DNA of 64,000 nucleotides, taken from NCBI RefSeq assembly GCF_015277815.1, contig NZ_CP063813.1, positions 434,001 to 498,000 of the forward strand, in the 5' to 3' direction. A program made the position numbers and the translations under genes. Origin of the DNA: Microbacterium atlanticum. Its GTDB lineage: Bacteria; Actinomycetota; Actinomycetes; Actinomycetales; Microbacteriaceae. Below are positions 53,069 through 59,623 of the stretch, piece by piece. Every line of letters starts with the position of its first letter. Within the stretch, counting starts at the first letter, position 1. The notes beneath the pieces were generated by a model. That model was not told where the DNA came from, searched no databases, and saw nothing but the letters and a program-made list of their open reading frames with translations.

Positions 53069-53085
53069 GCGGGAGCACCTCCCGC
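53069..53085 (+). terminator. Small hairpin before the antiporter gene
   Basis: GCGGGAG, loop CAC, CTCCCGC, 20 bases after the coiled-coil gene stop and just upstream of the next -10 box. Confidence 0.45.
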
Positions 53086-53090
53086 GCTGG

Positions 53091-53105
53091 CACTCTGTTC
53101 GAGTG
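53091..53105 (+). promoter_or_regulatory. Candidate leaderless -10 box for a GTG start
   Basis: CACTCT at 53091-53096, six bases, GTG at 53103. A weak box at standard spacing. Confidence 0.35.
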
Positions 53106-54305
53106 GACGACCTCACCCCCACGACCCTGGTGCTGATCCCGCTGCTGGCGGTGCTCGCGCCGCTGCTCGCCCGCGGGATCGGCCGGTGGGTGCGCGTGCC
53201 CGTCGTGGTGTTCGAGCTCGTGCTGGGCATCCTCATCGGCCCGGCGGTGCTCGGGTGGACGGGCCCCAGCGAGTTCGTCGAGACGTTGGCGAACTTCGGC
53301 CTGGCCATGCTGTTCTTCGTCGCCGGCACCGAGATCGAGTTCGGCTCGTTCCGCGGCCGGCTCGGACGCCGGGCCTCGCTCGGCTGGCTCATCAGCCTCG
53401 TCGCGGGCATCGCCGCCGGGTTAATCCTCGCGCCCGGAGAGGCGGCCGTCGTCATCGGCATCGCCCTCTGCTCGACCGCGCTCGGCACGCTGCTGCCGAT
53501 CCTGCGCGACGCGGGGGAACTGCCGACGCCCTTCGGCAAGGCCGTCGCGGCGGTCGGCGCCATCGGCGAGTTCGGCCCGCTCGTCGCGATCTCGATCTTC
53601 CTGGGCGGGCGGGAGCCCGGCCTGTCCACGGTGGTGCTCGTGCTGTTCGCCGCGTTCGCGGCGGGCGCCATCTGGCTCGCATTCCGCATCCCGCGGGGGG
53701 CGATGCACGCCTTCATCAACTCCACGCTGCACACCTCCGGCCAGTTCGCCATCCGCGTCATCTTCCTGATCCTCGCGGTGCTCGTCGCGCTCAGCGTCGT
53801 GCTCGATCTCGACATGCTGCTGGGGGCGTTCACGGCGGGCGTGGTCTGGCGCCTGCTCATGCGGGACGCGTCCGAGCACGACCGCCACGCGGTCGAGAGC
53901 AAGATCGAGGGCGTGGCCTTCGGCTTCATGGTGCCCATCTTCTTCATCTACACCGGGATCACCTTCGACCTCGAGGCGCTGATGGCAGACCCGGTGCTGC
54001 TGGTGCTCGTGCCGGTGGTGCTCGTCGCGCTGTTCGTGGTCCGCGGGCTGCCGTCGACCCTCGCGGTGCCGGAGGGATCGTCGCGGCGCGACCGGCTCGC
54101 GATGGCCCTCCTGGGGGCCACCGGCCTGCCGATCATCGTCGCCGTGACGGCGATCGGCGTGGACGAGGGGATCCTCACGACGACCCAGCAGTCCGTGCTC
54201 GTCGCGGGCGGCATGCTCTCGGTGCTCGTGTTCCCGCTCGTGGGCGTGACGCTGCGCGGTCGCCGGGCGACGGCCCCGATCGCACTGCAGGACGACATGG
54301 CGTGA
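53103..54305 (+). CDS. CPA2-family cation/proton antiporter (Kef-like)
   Basis: A 400-aa membrane protein with about 12 hydrophobic segments: LVLIPLLAVLAPLLARGIG first, then VVFELVLGILIGPAVLG, and FGLAMLFFVAGTEIEF, the conserved LxFxxGxE loop of monovalent cation:proton antiporters. No C-terminal RCK domain is present, unlike full KefB/C. It probably exchanges sodium or potassium for protons. GTG 53103 gives the normal N-terminus; a small 161-aa gene overlaps its stop by four bases. Confidence 0.87.
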   Translation: MDDLTPTTLVLIPLLAVLAPLLARGIGRWVRVPVVVFELVLGILIGPAVLGWTGPSEFVETLANFGLAMLFFVAGTEIEFGSFRGRLGRRASLGWLISLVAGIAAGLILAPGEAAVVIGIALCSTALGTLLPILRDAGELPTPFGKAVAAVGAIGEFGPLVAISIFLGGREPGLSTVVLVLFAAFAAGAIWLAFRIPRGAMHAFINSTLHTSGQFAIRVIFLILAVLVALSVVLDLDMLLGAFTAGVVWRLLMRDASEHDRHAVESKIEGVAFGFMVPIFFIYTGITFDLEALMADPVLLVLVPVVLVALFVVRGLPSTLAVPEGSSRRDRLAMALLGATGLPIIVAVTAIGVDEGILTTTQQSVLVAGGMLSVLVFPLVGVTLRGRRATAPIALQDDMA

Positions 54306-54787
54306 GCGCCGTCGACCTGCTGGAAGCCGCCCGGGCGCGCCTCGCGACCGCGCCGCGCGAGGCGCTGGGCGAGCTCGTGGTGCCGCGACGCATCCTCGGA
54401 GTCGCGCGCGCCGCGCGCATCGAGCCGCGTGGGAGTGCGTGGCACCTCGGCGTGCTGCTGCTCACCGACGACGCCGTGCTCGCGACCGGCGAGGTGATCC
54501 GCGCGCGTGCGGAGGTGCGGCGCGGCTACACCGCCGAGTCCCAGCGCCGGCGTGCGGAGCTCGCGGCAGCGGCCCGGCGCGGCGGCTTCGGCGAGGGAGA
54601 GACGGTCCACATCGGGTGGCGGATGCTGCGCCCCGACGCGCTCGACGGGGGCGAGGCATCCGCTCCACTGGCGCTTGCCGACGGCGTGCCCAGCGTCCGC
54701 TGGAGCGCGGCGGGCGGGCTCGTCCCCCTCGCCGCGTACCTCGACGAGCGGATCGGCCTTCTGCTCGACCCGCCGGGCGGTGCGTAG
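54302..54787 (+). CDS. Conserved hypothetical protein coupled to the antiporter
   Basis: A 161-aa soluble protein whose GTG overlaps the antiporter TGA (GTGA). It contains LVVPRRILGVARAARIEPRG, WHLGVLLLTDDAVLATGEVIRA, RRGYTAESQRRRAEL and IGWRMLRPDAL. No membrane segment or catalytic motif that I recognise. Coupling suggests it works with the antiporter, perhaps as a cytosolic regulator; this is inference only. Confidence 0.65.
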   Translation: MSAVDLLEAARARLATAPREALGELVVPRRILGVARAARIEPRGSAWHLGVLLLTDDAVLATGEVIRARAEVRRGYTAESQRRRAELAAAARRGGFGEGETVHIGWRMLRPDALDGGEASAPLALADGVPSVRWSAAGGLVPLAAYLDERIGLLLDPPGGA

Positions 54788-54892
54788 CGGCGCCGCACGG
54801 AAGCGACCGCAGCGGCGTGGTGACCCGCCGCCGGCGGCGTATCAGCACCTCTCGGCAGGGTCAATGGGTCGCGACCGCCGCAGCGCGCCCCC

Positions 54893-54907
54893 TACCGTGT
54901 GAGCATG
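54893..54907 (+). promoter_or_regulatory. Leaderless -10 box deciding the TspO-like start
   Basis: TACCGT at 54893-54898, six bases, ATG at 54905. A GTG at 54899 immediately after the box would be too close. Confidence 0.55.
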
Positions 54908-55705
54908 GCGGGACGCGACCTCACCCGGCAGATCGTCGTCATCAGCGCGTTCTGCTTCATGATCATCGCCGCGATGGTCGGCTCGGGCCTGTTCGGCGGC
55001 ACCTCCGTCGAGAACCTGCAGGACGGCGCGCTCGACGAGGACGGCTCGTACCTTGCGCCCGCCGGACCGGCATTCGCCATCTGGAGCGTCATCTACCTGG
55101 GCCTGTTCGCCTACACGATCTGGCAGGCGCTGCCCTCGCGCCGCGGCGACGAGCGGCAGCGGGCCCTCGGATGGCTGATCGCGGGCACCATGGCGGTCAA
55201 CGGGCTGTGGCTCGTCGCGGCCCAGTTCGGGTCGCTCGCCCTCACCGTGCTCGTCATCGTCGTGCTGCTCGCGCTCCTCGGCGTGACCTTCCACCGCACC
55301 GTGATCGACCCGGCCGACGGCTGGCTGGACCGCCTCCTCGTCGACGGCGTGACCGGCCTCCACCTCGGCTGGGTCACCCTCGCCACCGTGGCGAACACCA
55401 CCGCGTGGCTCACCGGCATCGGGCCGCCGGAGTGGGAGGCATCCGCGGATCTCTGGGGCGTCGTGGTGCTCCTCGCCGTGGCCGTCATCGGCCTGGGCAT
55501 CGAAGCGGCCGGCCGCTGGCGCCTGGGTCCCGCGCTCGCCCTCGCCTGGGGACTGTGCTGGCTCGCCGTCGGGCGGCTGACGGGCGAGCCGCCGAGCACC
55601 GCGATCGGGACCACCGCGCTCGTCGTGGCCTTCGTGATCCTCGCGGCGGCCGTCGTCGGCACGGTCATCCGCGAGGCGGCGTCCTTCCGCAACGCCGGGG
55701 CGTGA
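54905..55705 (+). CDS. TspO/MBR-like tryptophan-rich membrane protein
   Basis: A 266-aa integral membrane protein with seven or eight hydrophobic segments. PAGPAFAIWSVIYLGLFAY corresponds to the signature of TspO/MBR proteins (P-x-FxxxWxxxY), and later segments are Trp-rich (WVTLATVANTTAW, WGLCWLAVG). It is longer than classical five-helix TspO (about 160 aa), as are many actinobacterial homologues. Tetrapyrrole or stress-related roles are known for TspO; none is shown here. It is convergent with the amidotransferase gene, only one base apart. Confidence 0.75.
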   Translation: MAGRDLTRQIVVISAFCFMIIAAMVGSGLFGGTSVENLQDGALDEDGSYLAPAGPAFAIWSVIYLGLFAYTIWQALPSRRGDERQRALGWLIAGTMAVNGLWLVAAQFGSLALTVLVIVVLLALLGVTFHRTVIDPADGWLDRLLVDGVTGLHLGWVTLATVANTTAWLTGIGPPEWEASADLWGVVVLLAVAVIGLGIEAAGRWRLGPALALAWGLCWLAVGRLTGEPPSTAIGTTALVVAFVILAAAVVGTVIREAASFRNAGA

Positions 55706-55706
55706 G

Positions 55707-56450
55707 TCAGCCGCGGGCGAACCGCGTCGCGAAGGCGCGCAGCAGCCGTGCCGGCTCGGTGACGGATGCCGCCAGCACGCGCGCCGCGATCGCCTCGTAG
55801 TCCGCCGACTCGAAGTATCCGTCGTCGCGGTAGACCGCCATGCGCTCGGTGAACGCCTTCGTCGTCGGCTCGGGGTGGAACTGGGTGGCGTAGAGCCGGT
55901 CGCCCACGCGGTACGCCTGGACGGGGCATGCGTCGTTCGACGCCAGCAGCACCGCCCCGTGCGGGAGCTCCTCCGTTCCCTCCTTGTGCGCGGTGAGAGC
56001 CGAGAACCGATCGGCCAGGCCGCCGAACACCGGGTCGGCGCCGGCGGCGTCGGTCAGGTCGATCGTCACCGGGCCGGTGTCCTCGGGGAACGCGCGGCTG
56101 ACGCGGCCGCCGAGCGTGCGGGTGGCCACGCCGATGCCGTAGCAGGTGAACAGCGCCGCCGCGCCCATGCTGGACGCGGCGTGCTCCGCGATCCGGGCGA
56201 GCTCGGCCTCGAGCCGACGCTGGGCGTCGGTCTTCGTGGACTCGGGATCGGCGACGTTGAACGGGCTGCCGCCGACCAGGAACCCGGCGTACCGGTCGAA
56301 GACGCGGTCCGGCAGCGGCTCGCGCACCAGATCATGACGGGCCAGCGCGTCGGCGTCGAGGCGCATGGCCGTGCGGAACGACTCGTACTCCGCCTCCGCC
56401 GCATTGCGCTGCGGGCGTACGCAGACGTAGAGAAGCGGCCGCGTGGTCAT
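55707..56450 (-). CDS. Class I glutamine amidotransferase-like protein
   Basis: A 247-aa cytosolic protein. The nucleophile is C103 in FTCYGIG (the usual context is CxGxQ, here G-I-G), and the His-Glu partners are H192 and E194 in QFHPEPT. GFLVGGSPFNV is the conserved early loop. It resembles stand-alone GMP-synthase-like amidotransferases that act in gamma-glutamyl or polyamine catabolism. The acceptor is unknown. Confidence 0.82.
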   Translation of the reverse strand: MTTRPLLYVCVRPQRNAAEAEYESFRTAMRLDADALARHDLVREPLPDRVFDRYAGFLVGGSPFNVADPESTKTDAQRRLEAELARIAEHAASSMGAAALFTCYGIGVATRTLGGRVSRAFPEDTGPVTIDLTDAAGADPVFGGLADRFSALTAHKEGTEELPHGAVLLASNDACPVQAYRVGDRLYATQFHPEPTTKAFTERMAVYRDDGYFESADYEAIAARVLAASVTEPARLLRAFATRFARG

Positions 56451-56462
56451 GCACGAAGTCTA
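56448..56462 (-). promoter_or_regulatory. Leaderless -10 box of the amidotransferase gene
   Basis: Minus strand TAGACT (56462-56457), six bases, ATG at 56450. Confidence 0.55.
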
Positions 56463-56519
56463 GGTCGGCGCCCGCCGGACGAGCGAGGCGGCCGAGATCT
56501 GCGGAATCCGTCGGGTCGT

Positions 56520-56549
56520 TTCGTGTATCAGACGGCCCCTTCCGCGCTC
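56520..56549 (+). promoter_or_regulatory. Bipartite motif, copy 1, upstream of the ECF operon
   Basis: TTCGTGTATCAG (56520-56531), 11 bases, CGCGCTC (56543-56549), ending 27 bases before the sigma-factor ATG. The same two blocks at the same spacing recur after the last gene of the operon (62138). It may be the target promoter of the encoded ECF sigma factor or a flanking repeat. A GGAATC at 56503 is not at usual ECF spacing. Confidence 0.5.
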
Positions 56550-56563
56550 GGGCATGGTGTGGA

Positions 56564-56579
56564 CAGAATGGGCGCTATG
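56564..56579 (+). promoter_or_regulatory. Weak leaderless box at the sigma-factor start
   Basis: CAGAAT at 56564-56569, seven bases, ATG at 56577. There is no ribosome site, which favours a leaderless mRNA from here, or reading from the bipartite motif upstream. Confidence 0.3.
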
Positions 56580-57194
56580 ACGCACGCGGGCGCCGAGCCA
56601 TCCGTCGACTCCGTGGAGCCGGCGAGATGGGAGCGTGCCGCCGCACTCTTCGTGCGGTGGCGCGAGGGCGACAGCCGTGCGATGGACGAGCTCGTCCGCC
56701 TGATGTCGCCACCGCTGTGGCACGTCGTACGGGCGTACGGACTCGACCATGCGCTGGCACAGGACGTCGTGCAGACGACCTGGCTGACGCTCGTTCGCCG
56801 TCACGAGACCATCAACGACCCCCTCGCGGTGTCGGGATGGCTCACCATGTGCGCACGCCGTGAGGCGTGGCGGGTCGGCAAACAGCATCGCAAGGCCGAT
56901 GCGACCGAGGCCGAGACGCTCGCACCGCACCTTCCTGTCCACGAATCCGCCGAGCACACGGCAGCGCAGGACGACGAGACGCGTCGCCTCTGGACAGCTG
57001 TCGCGACGCTCAACGACCGATGCCAGCGCCTGCTGCGGATCGTCGCGTTCGAGGATCGTCCGGACTACGCCCGCATCGCCGAAGACCTCGCGATGCCCAT
57101 CGGATCCATCGGGCCGACCCGTCAGCGCTGTCTCGCGAAGCTCCGCGCCGTGCTGGAGGGCGAGGGATGGAAAGGGGACGACGATGGAAACTGA
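56577..57194 (+). CDS. ECF-type RNA polymerase sigma factor
   Basis: A 205-aa sigma-70-family factor with region 2 (FVRWREGDSRAMDELVRLM, ALAQDVVQTTWLTLVRR) and region 4 (LNDRCQRLLRIVAFEDRPDY, ARIAEDLAMPIGSIGPTRQRCLAKLR). The linker is long and acidic. No membrane anti-sigma gene follows; instead the next gene overlaps by 11 bases and encodes a 155-aa soluble protein, then a subtilase and a CHAT protease. It probably activates this operon and perhaps other targets. Its control may be through the overlapping companion. Confidence 0.88.
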   Translation: MTHAGAEPSVDSVEPARWERAAALFVRWREGDSRAMDELVRLMSPPLWHVVRAYGLDHALAQDVVQTTWLTLVRRHETINDPLAVSGWLTMCARREAWRVGKQHRKADATEAETLAPHLPVHESAEHTAAQDDETRRLWTAVATLNDRCQRLLRIVAFEDRPDYARIAEDLAMPIGSIGPTRQRCLAKLRAVLEGEGWKGDDDGN

Positions 57195-57651
57195 GGACTT
57201 CGCGGCCGATGCCGCACTCTTCGCACGCATGCGCCGCATGTGGGAGGACGTCGACCCGGTGCCCGCCGACCTGGTCGACCGCATGGTCGCCGCGGTGGCC
57301 GTGGAGGACCTCTCGCGCGAGTACGCGCTGCTCACCCTCGTCGAGGGGACGCTCGCGGCGGTGCGCGGAGACACCGACACCGCCACGCTGCAGTTCAGCG
57401 ACGGCACGACCAGCGTGCTGCTGCACGTGACGGCCACCGAGGGCGGCGGGCGTCGGGTGGACGGATGGGTGGACGGCACGGCGCTGGCCATCCGGCTCGT
57501 CCAGGACGACCGGGAGTGGTCGGCCGATCCGGGCGAGCACGGACGGTTCGCCTTCGAGGAGGTCACGCCGGGGGTGGCCCGCCTCCGCCTGGTGGTCCGC
57601 GACGCCGACGGGGCGCTGCGCGACTTCCAGACCCCGCAGTTCGAAGTCTGA
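57184..57651 (+). CDS. 155-aa companion of the ECF/subtilase/CHAT operon
   Basis: A soluble protein whose ATG lies 11 bases inside the sigma gene. Residues 1-50 are helical (LFARMRRMWEDVDPVPADLV, then DRMVAAVAVEDLSREYALL), as in anti-sigma N-terminal segments. Residues 60-155 are strand-rich and end in GRFAFEEVTPGVARLRLVVR, which recalls carboxypeptidase-regulatory-like beta-sandwiches (G-x-F-x-F-x-x-V-x-P-G). There are no cysteines, no zinc motif and no membrane segment. A cytoplasmic anti-sigma or adaptor role is possible from position alone; I do not recognise the family with certainty. Confidence 0.7.
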   Translation: METEDFAADAALFARMRRMWEDVDPVPADLVDRMVAAVAVEDLSREYALLTLVEGTLAAVRGDTDTATLQFSDGTTSVLLHVTATEGGGRRVDGWVDGTALAIRLVQDDREWSADPGEHGRFAFEEVTPGVARLRLVVRDADGALRDFQTPQFEV

Positions 57652-57674
57652 CGATCAGTTCGAAGAGACGGATG

Positions 57675-57694
57675 CCGCGGCCTGGGGGCCGCGG
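57675..57694 (+). other. Intra-operon hairpin before the subtilase gene
   Basis: CCGCGGCC, loop TGGG, GGCCGCGG, in the 69-base gap between the companion and subtilase genes. It could lower protease synthesis relative to the sigma factor. AGTTCGAAG occurs twice just before it. Confidence 0.5.
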
Positions 57695-57720
57695 ATTCCG
57701 CATGTGATGAGGGAGAAGAC

Positions 57721-59544
57721 ATGGCGAACGCCGACAGCGCGCAACGAGGCACCTGGCGGGAGCGGGAGGTGGCGGGCGAGCCGAAGGGCGTCGTCCTCGA
57801 CCCTCGCCGCGAGCCCGTCCCCGGCCTGCAGGCCTACGACACCGTGTACGCCGCCGGTCACCTGGTGATCTCCGGCGATCCGGCGGAGGCGGAGGCGGCG
57901 CTCAAGGGCGCGGGGGCGAAGCTCGGCTGGGATGTGGAGGTCGAGGAGCTGCCCAGCGGCCAGGACACGGCAGCGCTCTCGCGCGCGCGGATCGTCCAGG
58001 CGCCGCGCGAGGGCCGCGACGACGAGCCGGTGCCCCCGGTCGACGCGTGGCGGCTGCTGCAGCAGGCGCGCCGTGACGTGCTCATCGCCGAGCGCATGGG
58101 CGTCGCCGCCCGCGGCCTCGCACCGCGCGAGGCCGGCGCGGAGGTTCCCGACTCGGCGGCCCGCGCGGCGGCGACGCGCTCCGTGTCGCTCGAGGCGGCG
58201 ATCGCGAACGACCCGCCGCGCCGTGCCGAAGCGGCGGCGCAGACCGAGACGCGCACGCGGTCGGCCCGGGCGGTCGACGATCCGGTGCTCGCGCAGGTGA
58301 GCCTGGACCACGTGCTCGGCGTGGACCCCATCGACATGAACCCGCACGGCCGGACGAATCCGCACGGGCGCACGAATCCGCACGGCCGTACCAATCCGCA
58401 CGGCCGCACCAACCCGAGCGGCACGGACGGCTACGCCTACCCCGGATCCGGCGGGCTCGAGCTCGTCACCTACATCGGCGCTCCGCCCGCCGACCGGCAT
58501 GCGCTGGCAGACGGCGGGCGTCGCCCCGTCATCGGCTTCGTCGACACCGGCTGCGGCACGCACCCGTGGTTCACGGCGCCCGATGGGCGGTCGGTCGTGC
58601 GCACGATCGACGCGGTCGACGGCTCCGGCGTGATCGGGGTGAACGACCCGGCGACCGACCCGGAGCGGTTCGGCGACCAGGCCGGCCCGCTCGACGGGTT
58701 CCTGGACGACGCAGCCGGACACGGGACGTTCGTGGCGGGCGTGCTGCGTCAGGTCTGCCCGGACGCGGACCTCATCGCGATCCGGGTCGCCGACAGCAAC
58801 GGCAGCGTCCTGGAGAGCGAGCTGATCACCGCGCTCGAGCAGCTCGCCGACTGGATGGATGCCGGGACCAAGACGGACCCCCATCACCTCGACGTGCTGA
58901 ACCTCTCGCTCGGGTACTACCACGAGACGCCCGAGGACGGCCGGTTCAGCCTGCGCCTGTTCGAGGCGCTGCGCAGCCTCCGGTCGCGGGGCTGCGTCAT
59001 CGTCTGCTCGGCCGGCAACGACGCGACCGAGCGCCCGTCGTTCCCCGCCGCCCTGTACGGCTGGGGTGATCCGCTCCTGACCTTCGACGAGCCTGACGGT
59101 CTCGCCGACCACTTCGCGGTCGGGGCCCTCAACCCGCAGCGGTCATCGGTCGCGCTGTTCAGCAACATCGGGGACTGGGTGAACCTGTACGCACCCGGCA
59201 CGTCCGTCATGAGCGTGTTCCCGTCGTTCGCGGGCGGACTCCAGGCGGGGTCCCGCAACGACCGCGCCGACCGCCGGCGCCAGAGCCTGGACCCGGACGA
59301 CTTCGACAACGGCGAGGAGGGCGGCTTCGCCGTGTGGAGCGGAACCTCGTTCGCCGCGCCCTTCGTGGCGGGGACCGTCGCGGCGGAGCTCGCGGGCGAC
59401 CTCATGCGGCCCTCCACCACCCAGGCGCAGGCGCAGGCGTCGAGCCCGCGGAAGGACGCGGTGAAGAAGGCGCTCGATGCGATCCGCGCCGCCGATCGCT
59501 CCCCGCTCGCGGCCGCCCGCACGCCGGGCGCGGCGCGCCGCTGA
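57721..59544 (+). CDS. Cytoplasmic S8 subtilase with NPHGRT repeat tract
   Basis: A 607-aa serine protease. The catalytic triad is D275 (GFVDTGCGTH), H334 (GHGTFVAGV) and S543 (GTSFAAPFVAG), with the oxyanion region CSAGND. No signal peptide: the N-terminus is polar (MANADSAQRGTWREREV). Residues 1-100 look like a propeptide-type alpha/beta domain (AYDTVYAAGHLVISGDP...). Just before the catalytic domain, residues 207-230 are four exact NPHGRT repeats followed by NPSGT. ATG 57721 has GAGGGAG eight bases upstream. It lies between the ECF companion and a CHAT protease. I infer a self-contained intracellular proteolytic pathway; the substrate is unknown. Confidence 0.88.
   Translation: MANADSAQRGTWREREVAGEPKGVVLDPRREPVPGLQAYDTVYAAGHLVISGDPAEAEAALKGAGAKLGWDVEVEELPSGQDTAALSRARIVQAPREGRDDEPVPPVDAWRLLQQARRDVLIAERMGVAARGLAPREAGAEVPDSAARAAATRSVSLEAAIANDPPRRAEAAAQTETRTRSARAVDDPVLAQVSLDHVLGVDPIDMNPHGRTNPHGRTNPHGRTNPHGRTNPSGTDGYAYPGSGGLELVTYIGAPPADRHALADGGRRPVIGFVDTGCGTHPWFTAPDGRSVVRTIDAVDGSGVIGVNDPATDPERFGDQAGPLDGFLDDAAGHGTFVAGVLRQVCPDADLIAIRVADSNGSVLESELITALEQLADWMDAGTKTDPHHLDVLNLSLGYYHETPEDGRFSLRLFEALRSLRSRGCVIVCSAGNDATERPSFPAALYGWGDPLLTFDEPDGLADHFAVGALNPQRSSVALFSNIGDWVNLYAPGTSVMSVFPSFAGGLQAGSRNDRADRRRQSLDPDDFDNGEEGGFAVWSGTSFAAPFVAGTVAAELAGDLMRPSTTQAQAQASSPRKDAVKKALDAIRAADRSPLAAARTPGAARR
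58339..58425 (+). repeat. 18-bp coding repeats encoding (NPHGRT)4-NPSGT
   Basis: Four 18-base units at 58339, 58357, 58375 and 58393, plus a partial fifth to 58425. The units differ only at synonymous positions, so the peptide rather than the DNA is conserved. Confidence 0.9.
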
Positions 59545-59608
59545 CGCCGCCGGGCGGCCCTTGCCGGCGGCGGGCCGCCCGTCGTCGCTGTGCGGACGCT
59601 CTTCGCGC

Positions 59609-59623
59609 CATGATTGCTCCATG
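59609..59623 (+). promoter_or_regulatory. Candidate internal leaderless box for the CHAT gene
   Basis: CATGAT at 59609-59614, six bases, ATG at 59621. It implies the CHAT protein can be made from its own transcript as well as from the operon. Confidence 0.4.
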
